Of a stretch of 64,000 nucleotides of DNA, positions 47,181 through 58,606 are shown piece after piece. Numbering within the stretch: the stretch's first letter is position 1; every line of letters starts with the position of its first letter. Made by a program: the position numbers and the translations under genes. The stretch is taken from assembly GCA_004794655.1 (NCBI GenBank), contig SMMW01000579.1, positions 5,001-69,000 on the forward strand, in the 5' to 3' direction. Under the pieces are notes generated by a model that saw nothing but the letters and a program-made list of their open reading frames with translations, did not search any database and was not told where the DNA came from. This DNA comes from Marisa cornuarietis. Its lineage: Eukaryota > Mollusca > Gastropoda > Architaenioglossa > Ampullariidae.

Positions 47181-50100
47181 GCACGCACACACACACACAC
47201 GCACACACACACAACAATAACATACATTAATCTATCTCATGCAAAAAATTGTATAATTACTCTCTCAAACTCCACCATTTAAAGACAGAAATTGACAGAC
47301 ATACACTCACCTCAACAGGTTCACATGACAGATTTTACTGTACTCTCAAGTCTGGTCAGGACTTGTACTCAAAGTCTGGTCAGGACTTGTACTCAAAGTC
47401 TGGTCAAGACTTGTACTCAAAGTCTGGTCAGGACTTGTACTCAAAGTCTGGTCAGGACTTTCCCACACGCCGAGGAGACCGTCACGTTCCCCGCTCCTGT
47501 CAAGGAGGAGACCAGCGCACGAATAAAAGCAAAAGTACACACAACGCTCTTTTTATTCTTCTCGATTCTTTCCTTCCCATCCTTTTTAACAGCATTAATT
47601 AAACTGTCAGCCATCACCGGACTCGCACGCCGACACACACGCCGATCGCTAACCTTCCACACCTTCCCCCTCCTTCCCCATTTCCCATCCCTATCTCAGT
47701 TAAAAAACAACAACAGTTTTGTGACATAAATGATTAATTCATTTAGTGAAATATTTTCTGATTTACCTGATGCTCAACTCAGTTATCAACTGTCGTGTTC
47801 GTGTATCAACTGTCAGTGTGTCATCGATGAAACAACTGGTCAGAAGCAAGTGCAATTTCTAAGCAGGAGCAGTGTTAGAAACTGGGCTCGTTTATTCTAG
47901 ATACTCGCTTACCCAAAATTTATTCGATTTGGTAAAACGGTTGTAAATTTTTGAAAAGAGAAGATTGAAGAAAAAATTATTTAACGGATTTCGCTATTTT
48001 TAACAGGTTATATCGACACAACACCACCAAGTGAAAGTAGAATATATGTTGCTTTCATAAATACTTGGACTCACCTGGTGCCACCTCAAGACCACGCTAC
48101 TGTTATAAACATTTATATTTATGAGGGAAACAGAGTCTGCTTTGGTAAAGGCTTGTGGATCATATTTGGCATAGAATCTAACTCTACAGAACAAAATATC
48201 TGTCATTTACCTAGATATTCATCCACTGAACCACTCATTTACCACGGAGGTGTGCGTGTACAGTACAAAAGTTTCATCTCATATGATCAGCCATTCTTCA
48301 GAATACTGTTCTCGTTCCAACATGTGTCGGCACTACCTGTTCAGGTGTCTGAAGACAGGTGGAACTGCTCGGCCGTGCGATATGAGGACATGCAGCATCA
48401 CTTCCCCTGTAACTTTGTCTCTAACTGTGTGGGCGGCGAAGATGAAGCTGGATGTTGGCCAGGAGACGACACGTGTAGTCCTGGAACATTCCAGGCTGAC
48501 GGCCGCTGTTTTTTAGTTTCGCTTTTCGAAGGGAAAGAAATGTCTTGGATGGATAGTTATGAACATTGCCAGCAGCTCGGAGGACAGTTGCCAAGTCTGA
48601 GCACAAGACGTGTGTGGGAATCTGTGACAGAACATTACCTGAGGATGAACATATCCTCCTCCATACCAATCGGGGCCAGGTTAGCTCCTCCATCAATATC
48701 CGCGATGTAAGTATTTCATCTTTGCTTTCATCTCTCCTTGTTTACATTTTAATGCGACGATATAATCATTAAGATCTTGGCTAGTGAATAAACAGGTTTA
48801 ATAAGAACTATGTGGACGTTTTATTTTACAGGTACCGAAACAGCTGGATGTGGTCTGATGGCACAATCGCCCATTTCATCAAACTCTCGTCGTTAAGGTC
48901 AATTTTCTCTAATGCTAACGCTTGCACTTTTTTATCCCGTTTTTTCTATATTGTAGAAAGAATAGGTAGACTCTCTGTGGAGGAGTGTCAAAACACCTTT
49001 TTTACTTCTTGTCTTCTATGTGAGATCCCGGCAACTTCAAGACCTTACGAAGAAATTGATCCGCCAGAGATCAGTGAACCCACTTCAGATCCTGTAAAGG
49101 TCACGTAATTTATATTTATATTTAATGTTGTTGTTGTTGTTTTACTTTTGCTACAATGCACAAAAATGTCAAAAAGAGCTCTTTATAAATTAAGGTGAAT
49201 ATTGGTCAAGCAAAGCCTCTGGTACCTTTTGCTTTAACTGCAGCTACCTGAAGGGTTGTAACTATTGCTGCACTCGACACTATCGACCACTTACTCCTCC
49301 TTTATAGACTCCGCTCCCTCTACGGAATTTCAGTTTTCTCTCTGCGTTTTCTGTATTTGTATTATTTGTCATCAGTACTGCTGCTCTTGTTTGTTTGTTC
49401 TTCTCTCCTTCCTATGTTGGCCTTAGGCAAAACGAGCATGCTCATTACGAGTAATTATGAGCTACACAAATCTTGCGTTATTATTATTATTATTATTATT
49501 GTCACCGCAATACAGTCTTTTCTTATAGTTCTTTGCAATTCAATTTTAAGAATGGAGCTTGTTACTGAAAGTTACTGATACTGATTTTAAATTGTATTCA
49601 TATTGCTACAGTAAAAGTCCACAAATGTTCAGTATAAAGTACTATTCCAATCAGGGACATTTGTTATTATTTAAACTGTTCCAGTTATTGTGACCAATAC
49701 ATTTTGTGCTATGTTTAATTTCTCAACATACCGTCAATGTGTTTAACAGTCAGGGTATGTACGGTGTGCCGATCATCACTTCACACACGTGTTTCTCGCT
49801 TGTGACGAGGCCTCTAGCTGCTGGGGCAGGACAGATGGCGCTACAGACTCCTGTCCAGCACCATTGACGTCACTTCCGCCTCCATTTGAATGTGTCGGCG
49901 TGCATCAGAGTGTCCCGTACACACTAGTCTGTGATCATCGTGCTGACTGCAAAGACGGGAGTGACGAGGACTTCTGTTACTTTCCACCCTGCGACTCTTT
50001 GTCTCCTTTTCGATGTGCAGGCAGGAGGGTTCGTTGCTTGTCTTTTGTCTTTTTAAATGTGTATTGTGTTGATCTCACGACACAAGGGTGACAACTGCCC

Positions 50101-52436
50101 GTTTTCAAACAACTCGCACATTTCAACAAATCTCTTTTGCCTATTTAGAAAAAAATTAAGAAAACTAAACTATGCAAGAACTGTAAATATAGACTAAATT
50201 CCAAGTGATATGCTGTTTTCCAGCATTGCTCCTGTTGTAACAAAGATGCACAAGACTATTCTGTGTGCAGTGTATTGCACGACAGGAGCTCTGTAACGGA
50301 CAAGTGGACTGTGATGATCACGCAGACGAAAACCGGTGTGAAGCAGCTGACAACATTCAGTACAACACCCTGGAGAAGGACCTTCCACTTCAAATTGACC
50401 TCGATATACGAGGAAAGTTCATTTTTTCATCATACCACGAACAGCAATTTAATTTGTCACAATTTGTTTCCTGTCCTGATTCCCACTTCACGTGTGTCAG
50501 CCTTGAGCAGGTGTGTCTTCCTGTCTACCTCCGGTGTAACGGGGTCAACGACTGTCCTGGTCACGAGGACGAGGCGGCATGTGACAGGTACACGTGTCCC
50601 GGCTTCTACCGCTGCCGCGGCTCTCAGGTGTGTGTTCACGAGAGTCACGTGTGTGACGGGATCTACCAGTGTCCCCAACATGATGATGAAATATTGTGTA
50701 ATGAAACATGTCCAGACAACTGTGTCTGTCACGGCTGGGCTTACATTTGCTCTGGTATCTTCCATGCTTCTAGCCATCCTCATCTACGATATGTTGATGC
50801 CAGTAACACATCGATGAACTTGATTGATTTTGAAAGTAATATTTACCTTGTTTTTTTGAATCTAATTCGGTGTAATATAACCAGGGTGCACGAAGTTTCA
50901 TTGCCCAATCTTCGCACTCTGGACCTCAGCAATAATGGCTTAACCCACATTAGAAGCAGTTTTTTCGCTGGTCTCAAGAATCTCGAGTTTCTCAAATTAA
51001 GTTTTAATCCATTAAATGATTTATTTTTGGTGGACACGAGGCAAACATCGTCTCTTAAATTTCTCGACATGTCTGACATCTTACTTCCAAAAATAGACTT
51101 TTTCAACATCTCCTTCTTCTCCTCTCTAACAAAATTAAATCTGTCCGGCAGCCACTTAGATCACGTGACAGGACAGGGCTTTAGTGCAACGAACAGTTTG
51201 AGAATATTAGACCTGAGACTTTGCCCTTTGACTGTGTTCCCTCGAGAAATATTTCAAACTCTAACGAAATTAGAAAGTATTTTTGCTGACAACTACAAGC
51301 TGTGTTGTCCGGCGATACTGCCCCCTGGGTTCAACGTGCTCAACTGTCACGCCCCTTCAGACGAAGTTTCTTCCTGTGAAGATCTGCTGCGGTCCGGAGT
51401 CTACCGAGCAGGAGTCGCCATCTTTGCCTCACTGGCGCTACTGGGAAACCTCAGCTCCTTGGTTTACCGTTTGATTTTCCACAAAACGTCAGGGAACGTC
51501 GGGTATGACGTCTTCGTCACCAACCTGTGTGTGGCGGACTTTCTGATGGGTTTGTACCTTTCAATCATCGGTATTTCCGACTTCCGGTACAGAGGATCGT
51601 ATGTATGGGAGGATGTCGGCTGGAGAAACAGCAGTTTGTGTAAACTGGCAGGTTTTATGTCTTTACTGTCAGGTGAAGTTTCTGTTTTCATCATCTTTCT
51701 CATCACATGTGACCGCTTCCTTGTTCTCCGCTTCCCTTTCAGCCAGGTGCACTTTGGGAAACGTACAGCGCAGTGCGCGTGCGCAGTGTCGTGGCTCACA
51801 GGTGTGGCCTTGGCGGTTGTGCCTCTCCTGCCGATGACATCGCACTGGAAGTTTTACAGTCAGACAAGCATCTGTATTCCACTTCCTACCTCAAGGGTAC
51901 AATTTCCTGGTCGCCTTTACGTTATAGGAGTTATAATTATTTTAAATTTTAGTTTTTTTATTTTGATTCTCATTGGACAGGCTTTGATTTACTGGTCTAT
52001 TCACGCCAATTCTATGTCTGAACAAAACACATCGAAGTCTAGAAAAGAGGTTACTATTGCCAGACGGTTAATCACAGTAGTGATGTCAGATTTCTTGTGC
52101 TGGTTTCCTGTCGGCTTAACGGGAATCCTTGCGTCCAACGGTCTCCCTATTTCCAGTGAGGTCAATGTGGGGATCGCCATTTTCGTTCTTCCTGTTAACG
52201 CTGCGGTCAACCCCTTCCTGTACACCATCAACATCTACCTGGAACACAGACGCCGAACAAGGGAGGAAGAAAGACGGAAGCGCATTGTCGACCAACTGAA
52301 ATTTGTTAATGGACTCGCTGGTAATACAAGGGTTACATTGACAAGTACTGAGGCTATTGAGCTCATTAAAACATTGCTTTCGGTAAATCATTTGTCGCAG
52401 AAGAAGCTGCAACAAATGTTTCAGGACACTAGGTAG
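44586..52436 (+). CDS. Receptor B: CUB / C-type-lectin-like / LDLa / LRR 7TM receptor, five coding exons
   Basis: Joined exons 44586-45336, 48007-48706, 48832-49099, 49750-50028 and 50271-52436 total 4164 bases, about 1387 residues plus stop, with intron phases 1, 2, 0, 0 as in receptor A. Domain order: signal peptide (1-23), acidic/Ser-Thr linker (25-110), CUB-like (113-245, Cys 120, 155, 180, 208), second CUB-like segment (263-360), LDLa-like Cys segment (371-400), C-type-lectin-like domain (407-549), four LDLa modules between about 608 and 807, LRRs, and 7TM with DRF, CWFP and NPFLY. The cytoplasmic tail is about 35 residues longer than in receptor A. It is a cell-surface, G-protein-linked receptor by family; the ligand is unknown. 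It diverges from receptor A across 13.4 kb. The start is the first ATG before a hydrophobic leader and follows a TTTGCAG acceptor-like site at 44575. Confidence 0.86.
46682..47726 (+). mobile_element. Probable solo LTR in intron 1 of receptor B
   Basis: It starts TGTCACGTGC and ends TTTTGTGACA (6-bp inverted ends TGTCAC/GTGACA). Perfect 5-bp target duplications TAAAT flank it (46677-46681 and 47727-47731). At 1045 bp with no coding capacity it fits a solo LTR. Internal features are a (CA)n run (47118-47212), a 24-bp tandem repeat (47346-47460) and an AATAAA near 47522. Part of it (47480-47726) recurs inverted at about 13612-13860. Confidence 0.75.
47346..47460. repeat. 24-bp tandem repeat, about five copies
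   Basis: The unit gtctggtcaggacttgtact plus caaa is repeated nearly perfectly inside the intronic LTR. Confidence 0.92.
48007..48706 (+). CDS. Receptor B exon 2: second CUB-like segment and first part of the lectin-like domain
   Basis: The acceptor is TTTTTAACAG|GTTAT and the donor CGAT|GTAAGT. It encodes residues 251-483 and two bases of codon 484. Landmarks are RWNCSAV at the end of the second CUB-like segment, CVGGEDEAGCW (LDLa-like acidic Cys segment), and the lectin-like start CSPGTFQADGRCFLVS with CQQLGGQLPSLS at 438. Confidence 0.82.
48832..49099 (+). CDS. Receptor B exon 3: end of the lectin-like domain
   Basis: The acceptor is TTTTACAG|GTACCG. The exon opens YRNSWMWSDG, the clearest C-type-lectin signature in the locus, and closes with paired Cys (ECQNTFFTSCLLCEIP). 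No EPN/QPD or WND triplet is present. The donor was set at AAAG|GTCACG because receptor A uses AAAG|GTCAGT; CCT|GTAAAG six bases earlier keeps the same frame and cannot be excluded. Confidence 0.77.
49100..49749 (+). other. Introns 2, 3 and 4 of receptor B (48707-48831, 49100-49749, 50029-50270)
   Basis: The span given is intron 3, with a short (TTA)n run near 49480-49500. Intron 2 (125 bases) and intron 4 (242 bases) contain nothing notable. Confidence 0.7.
49750..50028 (+). CDS. Receptor B exon 4: Cys-rich linker, LDLa 1 and first half of LDLa 2
   Basis: 279 bases, phase 0 both sides, residues 574-666. The acceptor is TTTAACAG|TCA and the donor GGAGG|GTTCG. It shares HFTHVFLACDE with receptor A and ends LDLa 1 with CKDGSDEDFC. 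LDLa 2 starts CDSLSPFRCAGRR and continues across the intron. Confidence 0.85.
50271..52436 (+). CDS. Receptor B exon 5: LDLa 2-4, LRR block, 7TM core, longer tail
   Basis: The acceptor TGTGTGCAG|TGT restores LDLa 2 (CIARQELCNGQVDC). LDLa 3-4, the LRR caps and 7TM align with receptor A throughout. TM3 is followed by CDRFLVLRFPF, TM6 has CWFP and TM7 NPFLYT. The tail continues past the shared basic stretch (EHRRRTREEERRKRI) for about 50 residues rich in Thr, Leu and Lys, against about 16 in receptor A. Part of the 7TM (51667-52059) is nearly duplicated at 16917-17309. Confidence 0.94.
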   Translation, partial: CIARQELCNGQVDCDDHADENRCEAADNIQYNTLEKDLPLQIDLDIRGKFIFSSYHEQQFNLSQFVSCPDSHFTCVSLEQVCLPVYLRCNGVNDCPGHEDEAACDRYTCPGFYRCRGSQVCVHESHVCDGIYQCPQHDDEILCNETCPDNCVCHGWAYICSGIFHASSHPHLRYVDASNTSMNLIDFESNIYLVFLNLIRCNITRVHEVSLPNLRTLDLSNNGLTHIRSSFFAGLKNLEFLKLSFNPLNDLFLVDTRQTSSLKFLDMSDILLPKIDFFNISFFSSLTKLNLSGSHLDHVTGQGFSATNSLRILDLRLCPLTVFPREIFQTLTKLESIFADNYKLCCPAILPPGFNVLNCHAPSDEVSSCEDLLRSGVYRAGVAIFASLALLGNLSSLVYRLIFHKTSGNVGYDVFVTNLCVADFLMGLYLSIIGISDFRYRGSYVWEDVGWRNSSLCKLAGFMSLLSGEVSVFIIFLITCDRFLVLRFPFSQVHFGKRTAQCACAVSWLTGVALAVVPLLPMTSHWKFYSQTSICIPLPTSRVQFPGRLYVIGVIIILNFSFFILILIGQALIYWSIHANSMSEQNTSKSRKEVTIARRLITVVMSDFLCWFPVGLTGILASNGLPISSEVNVGIAIFVLPVNAAVNPFLYTINIYLEHRRRTREEERRKRIVDQLKFVNGLAGNTRVTLTSTEAIELIKTLLSVNHLSQKKLQQMFQDTR

Positions 52437-55357
52437 AGAAGAATACGAAAATACCTCAGGCCTACTGTCTCGTGACTGTCAGTCTAAGAAAAACGACATA
52501 AAATTCAACTTAACAATAACTCACTTTCCCACAGAAAATGAACTCAAGAGCAACCAGACATCCCCAGCCTAGTCACCCACACATCGCCGCGCACACTATT
52601 CCACATACGCTGTATTCAAACTAAAGTCCTCTTGAAGATCTGTAATCCTAAAATTATTGAAAGTATTTTCGGTATAAATCTGTTCAATCAAGTAGTTTGC
52701 ACGAAGTTCGACATTACAGGCGGAAAAAAGAAAGAAACAAAATAGCCCTCACTAGAGAATTCTTAGTCCAAATATCTTTTAGAATATCAGCCCTCTTACA
52801 GATGAGACAATGATCACCTGCGGGTGTCCCGTTGCTCATCTATCATCACATGTATATAAAAGTTCTGATATTGGAGTATTGACTTTAGCAGCACTTTGAA
52901 ATTCTTCTTTCATAAATAGAGACTGTTTTAACAAGACTTGCTTTCACACATCGCATTATACTTACATAATTATGATAAAATTATTGACATTTTTCACAGG
53001 GCAGTTAGCAGAAGGCGCTTTACCAAAAACGTTCAGCATATTAAATGGGAAGATAAGGAACAGTCGTGTAGACTTGAAGGATAATGGATGTTCAAAGCCT
53101 GGAATTGATTTGTTTGCAGTTGAAAATGTCAGATGAAAAAGGTTTAATGTTCTTATGTCTCATTTTAATATTACGATGTTTATGTGCTCCAAAATCAGAG
53201 ATGTTACTGGGAGACATAAAAAATGTATGTAAGTCTTTAGTGTTTGAATTCACCTAAGCCAGACGTGCAACCATTACACCTGTAAAAATGTAGTATTCAA
53301 ACAGTACATCACACAGATTCAATATAGTTTATAGGGCATATAAAAGAGCCCTGTATATTCTTCTAAACACATACTCACACTCAAACCCCCAACACACACA
53401 ACAAAACGTGTCATTGCAAACATATTTGAAAATAGTTTAAGGAAAGTGGTTTATTTATTGTAATCTAAATATAGAACAGTTTGGAATTCTTCTTAACTGG
53501 CTTGTTTCATCGAAACGGAGAGATGAAACTAAAAGAAGATTACTGACGAGGTAGCTGATCAGTTCAAACAAAGGCAGCGATGATTGTCAGGTGCACTAAA
53601 CCAGTCTTAGTGTCATTACCGCCAAGTCAGTTGTGCGAAGCATCTGCACATCCGAGAAAGTTTGTTTGAAATAGCAAAAGGCTGTACAGAGATCTCTCTT
53701 GAAATTTAGGGATCAGGGATATTAGAATGAGTTTTTTTTTAATAAAATCACGATGTGTTCCTTCGTGTTAAGCAGCAGAATGTGTGCGGAGCTCTGGGAA
53801 CCAGCAACATTTTGTACAACTGACAACAGGCGCCATCTTGTCTAGTTAGGTCATGTGGCGGGTCCAGAGCCCATACTTCAAACTACCCATACTTCAAACT
53901 ACCCATACTTCTAGGTACTCATACATCGAGACCGATCTTGACGACAGCCCAGGCGGTCAACTGATCGTGAGCTGGACAGTTGTATAACAATCGGGTATAT
54001 TTAGACGATAAGCTTCTTGGTGAGTGTTTTTACTTCAAGTAGTTTCTTTTTCTGTCATGCAATCAATTTCCATTAATAAGAAATGTGTCCAGCGTGAAAC
54101 TGTACCTGATACTATTCTATCGTATTTCACGACACGGGAAACAAGTGAACAAGGGAACACGGACACAATGTTACCGACATCTTAAAAGAATAATTAATCT
54201 GATTTCTATAACATTTTTTTTCAGCAGTTAAGGTGGGCTCAAAGCGCTGCACAGAAAAGAATAATTACAAAATAATATCAATGTTTAGAAAACGCCGATG
54301 TCAGACATAAACTACACATGTTACATTTTGTTTAACTTCAGAAGAGAAGGACTGCAATACGGGTAGCGGGTGCAAAGAATTAAAGAAGTGTTCTCGAGCT
54401 CGGAGTGACTTGTGTCTTAATAAAGCGTAGACACGGGTACATCTCCGGAATGGCGGGTATTCAAATTGATCGTCGTGTCCGTGGCACGTGAATCGCTGCA
54501 GTTTTGGAAACATGGCTGATGTCCTTGACATCGTTTAATACAGAAGAAAAACAAATTGATTCAACGCTTAGAACAGAAGTGGTGGCTCAAATGACAATGT
54601 GTTTCATTATTTACACTTATTCGCCTACAAAAAGACAACATCACTGACAAACCGTTTGGTAGAGAATCTTTAAACATTTGATTTGCCAGGAGTAAACTTT
54701 CCGTTTTCTTGTACGCAGTTTAGATACCTATGGTGTTTGGATGGAAGAACTCCTGGCAAGACAGAAATTATAAAAAAATACTTTCACAATACATATACAA
54801 ACATTAATATGTAGTGTCAAAGAATGAAATAGTTTATTACAATACATATTAGATATTATTATTACTATTATTTTGTCAGTTTTCTGTTAAAATACAAATC
54901 CATGTCACATTGAGAAACCGGCAACCACCTCAAACTTGACTTTGGACAATCTGACTAATTGTCTATTTTCAATGATAATAAAATGCCTGATTTGATGCCT
55001 ATTTTAATAGCTCATGAAGGAAATTTTTTTTATAATAAAACAATCCAAAGGTACCAAAAATTTCTTCCCTTATTTATTCATTTACGCACATGACGATGAT
55101 GTGTTTTGGGACACTACCCAGTTCGCATTACAGTCTGCGAAATAGTCACTGTGGCTGTGAAAACAATTGGCTTGTACAGAAGCAAAATGTTAGAAAAAGT
55201 AAAACTTTTGTATATAAGATCAGATTTACACATCATTCCAGCCCTCACACATGGCTGAACAAGGTGGCAGTGTCATGGATGAAACGTAGATGGAAACGTA
55301 TGGATGTTGAAAGTCCGTAATTAAATTGAGGGACGTAGCATAAGTCCCATGTGCCTA
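52437..55357. other. 3' flank of receptor B and intergenic DNA
   Basis: No gene recognised. A short 16-bp tandem (aaactacccatacttc) lies at 53878-53912. The ORF at 54301-54531 is unsupported. Confidence 0.4.
53741..53746 (+). terminator. Possible polyadenylation signal of receptor B
   Basis: This is the first AATAAA found downstream, 1.3 kb past the stop. An ATTAAA variant at 53040-53045 is closer and may be used instead. Weak evidence. Confidence 0.25.
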
Positions 55358-56100
55358 TGTCGTCGTCAATGGCTCGTTATGGGTCCTTAATCTGCGGTGC
55401 CAGCCTCTCCAAAACAGAGTCTTTGCAGTCAAGATATTTCCACTAAAAATACTTTATTCACCAGTTCGTACAGCGAGTTTCAAAATCGGCAACACACGCC
55501 GGCAACACAATTCCAATAGCTCACTCTGACAATATCCTAGCAGCGACTCCTGCTACACTAACGGCGACGAACGCGCCTGATACAACACCTGACAACACAG
55601 CGACACGCGCTGGCTAAAAGCACCACACGTCCACTCAATCTAAGGCAACACAGGCCTACACAAACTAAAGCAATACACGCATACACAAACTAAGGCAATA
55701 CACGCCTACACAAACTAAGGCTTCACAGGCCTACACAAACTAAGGCAACACACGCCTATACAAACTAAGGCAACACAGGCCTGACTCGACTAGCGGCGCT
55801 ACACGCCCGCAGAAAAACTCTCTACTGTACTCTCGCTCGCCTTCCTTCCTTCCTTCGTTCCTTAAACATTCATTCTCACGGCTTAGATACATAATACAAA
55901 CACATCTAGAAACATCGAGATCTACTCGTCACGCATGCGCACTCTCACACTGAACATTCTGGGTTATCAAGGCTCGCGTCAGACACACACTCACGCACCC
56001 GCTAGAATGATCTCAGCGCTTGGTTAATTACAGTCACGCGGCCGACGGGTCAGTCAACCTGGGGTCAAACACGCCATCAAAGCGCCGGTGACCCGTCACA
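55358..56100 (-). mobile_element. LTR-like repeat, boundaries uncertain
   Basis: On the minus strand it starts TGTGACGGGTCACC at 56100, resembling the TGTGACG start at 8064, and has an AATAAA at 55458-55453. A 24-26-bp tandem (ctacacaaactaaggcaa) occupies about 55645-55790. No matching target duplication was found, so the left end is a guess. Confidence 0.35.
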
Positions 56101-56221
56101 CAGACCGCTAGCATGTAATTAGTAACAGACAGTGTAGAGGGAAACAAACCGGCCGCTGTTTATAGACGGTTGGTAGACAACATCAGTGTCTATCTGTGTT
56201 GACCACTGCCACTACTGACAG

Positions 56222-57118
56222 TCGTTTGTTAGTGGTAGAGAAGGTTGGTGGAGGCTTGGGACTCGGGTGTCGAAGATTTGTGACTGTCGTGTGAACGTTG
56301 TACGTTCATAACTGCCACCCACGAGTTTCGCGGGGAAGATGCTTTATCTTCACGAGAAAACGTAGGAAGATTAAAGCACTAGGTTTCTCTAGTCTTAATG
56401 TTATTTTTTTATTTGACGGGATTACATTTGGAAGAAAACATACTCACTGATTAAGTGCAGTGTTGCAGTATTCCAAGTTTTACGCCGAACGTAGACACTG
56501 GCCCCGGGGAGCCTGCTACCCACGTCAACATAATCTCGCAGGGGGACCATCCGTACGATAATCACACGTTGACCACTCACAGTTGTCAGTACCCGGCTCA
56601 CGAGCCCGCACCACTGCTATTACCCGAACACAAGGCTTAAGGACGTGTGATTTAACGTATAACAATAAAGATTTATTTAACAGAAAAACACATGTGAATA
56701 TATACATACAACAAACAGACGTGTAGAGGGTGTCCCAGTACTATCCAAGCTAAATGTATCTCCACTCACAGTTCCGTACCCACTTAAGGCTGTCTACCCC
56801 ATGCAACACCTCTACCCTGGCGCCTCCCTTTCTTGTACAAGGTGTCTTTGGATTGTCAACAACCCACCATGTTAATTATGTTGATAGCAAACAAAAACAA
56901 CCAGCTTTTTTCACGTATGCAAACATAAAACAGTATCCATCTATATAATTGTTTATTAAATTGTTTAATATAGAACAATTTATAAAGATAGTATAATAAA
57001 TTATACCCTTGACATGAAATGTATTGTCGAAGACAAACATTGAGTGACTGCGATGGACACGTAATAGAAGCTTGGAAATCCTTTCTGTCACCTTATTGAC
57101 AGCGCCTGGAGGATACAA
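56222..57118 (+). repeat. Segmental duplication, copy 1 (partner 62650-63278)
   Basis: Shares ttgtgactgtcgtgtgaa, gagtttc.cggggaa.atgctt, attacatttggaaga, ttaattatgttg.tagcaaa and ttgacagcgcctgga in order with the second copy. It carries about 400 extra bases (about 56460-56868) absent from copy 2. Confidence 0.85.
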
Positions 57119-58410
57119 TAAGCCGGTCTGTCGTCTTTCTAGCTGCTAGTGCTAGTCCAAACAATTACAATCCGACAATTAGTTCAGCAGCAAGTACCAT
57201 ACTCAGGATCCCCTTCAAAATAGTCACAATCTTGCAAAAGTCTATCCGGCTCTGTGTGTTTTTGCTGTGTCTTTTATTCCATATATAATCCGTGCACATC
57301 TGAATATGAACTATGTATGTTGTCAGAACCACTACACACACTGACGCATTGAACAACACAACACATCGACTTGTCAATGGGCTTCTCGTCGCTCTTTTAT
57401 TAAATTAGCCCTCTAGGTCTGTTGCTCTTTTGTTTGCTGTTTCTTTCCTTTTGTTGACTGTTTGTTTTTCTTTTCACTTTTCACTTTTGTTTTTAGCGAA
57501 ATGTCGTACACACACATAAAGCAATATACAACGTACCACAGATATCAAAAATTCCTTACAAGTGCTACACATCATTAAAATCAAAAATTCATTACAAGTG
57601 CTACAATCACTTATGTCAAAAATTCCTTACAAGTGCTACAATCACTTATATCAAAAATTCCTTACAAATGCTAAGGACTGACTCGCTTGGTCAGACTATT
57701 TAGAGCCCGATTCCCCCGACCATAATTTTGCCCCACAAGATTTTATCAAGTCCCAGTTGAGAACCCTGGACTGCAATACCGCCCGGCAATTCAGTTAGTT
57801 CAGTCAGTAAGTTACCATCCCCATCATAATTTAGTCCGTGAAACACTAACGGTTACTGTCCGCCAGTAGCACTCGGGCGAATGGGAGGTCGGTCTGGCTC
57901 TTGAGTCAGGAACTCTACATCGCATTCCTCGACGGGCGATCAAGTTCGCTTTCCCACATTCAGCATCACACTAATACACATATTGCACGTGAACTTTGTA
58001 GTTGACCTACACAATCCCGTTGTTATTCCGTCTCTAAGGTTACAGAGTAACATATCCTGTCGTCGACGGTCTGGTGTACTCCTCGGTCTCCAAACACCAG
58101 ACGTAGATAATGGGCTCCCCCTCCTCCGGTCTGGAACAACGCCGTCCACCATGCAGACCTTCTCTCGCGTGGATGGTCTCCCTTGGGTGGGTCCGTTGCG
58201 CGTGGGGAGGCTCTCTGGCCTCGCCGCTATACAGTACTTTACTTGTACTCTCCTCCTCCTTGTTGGGTCCCCCAGCGATTCCTGTAACTAGGTGACTAAT
58301 GAGTCTGCTGAATTTACAACTTAACACTTCCTCAAAAGTTCATTTCATATTACCTTGTCTAGGCAAGGAACTGAGTTCAACTATTCCCGGTCTCTGTACC
58401 CACACTTGCA
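57119..58410. other. No gene recognised
   Basis: A ~36-bp tandem (tatcaaaaattccttacaag) lies at 57540-57675. The rest is anonymous. Confidence 0.45.
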
Positions 58411-58606
58411 CCACGGACTTGTATTACTGGATTGCTTGGAGACGATTTTTTTCAGTGAAGTCATAGAACGAGGCTGGTTACGAAATAGCTTCCGGTTTAA
58501 TCACATTCATTGTTAAGGCTCGCCGAGACTAACATCGGAGAACTTCGCAAGAGGCTCAGTGTTGGTCTCGGCAGACAGACAGCAGTCCACCCTATACACG
58601 TCCGTG
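58411..58606. repeat. Diverged relative of the nested foldback element
   Basis: Shares ccgagacta, agaacttcgcaagaggct, ttggtctcgg and cagcagtcca with 18870-18945. Its ends form an imperfect inverted pair (cacggacttgtattactgg versus cacggacgtgtatagggtgg). It is shorter and lacks the central hairpin. Confidence 0.7.

Larger units (their letters stand above)
45337..48006 (+). other. Intron 1 of receptor B
   Basis: A 2670-base phase-1 intron. It hosts a probable solo LTR (46682-47726). The first 1.3 kb is AT-rich with no recognisable element. Short ORFs near 45461-45643 and 45828-46085 lack any domain-like features. Confidence 0.75.

Noticed and set aside
50457..50783. Long ORFs antisense to the LDLa exons (also 25867-26358, plus strand)
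   Set aside because: They lie opposite the conserved Cys-rich coding and mirror each other only because the sense strands are near-identical; no domain or splice support.
54301..54531. 76-codon minus-strand ORF
   Set aside because: No recognisable features, no paralogue and no splice sites in context.
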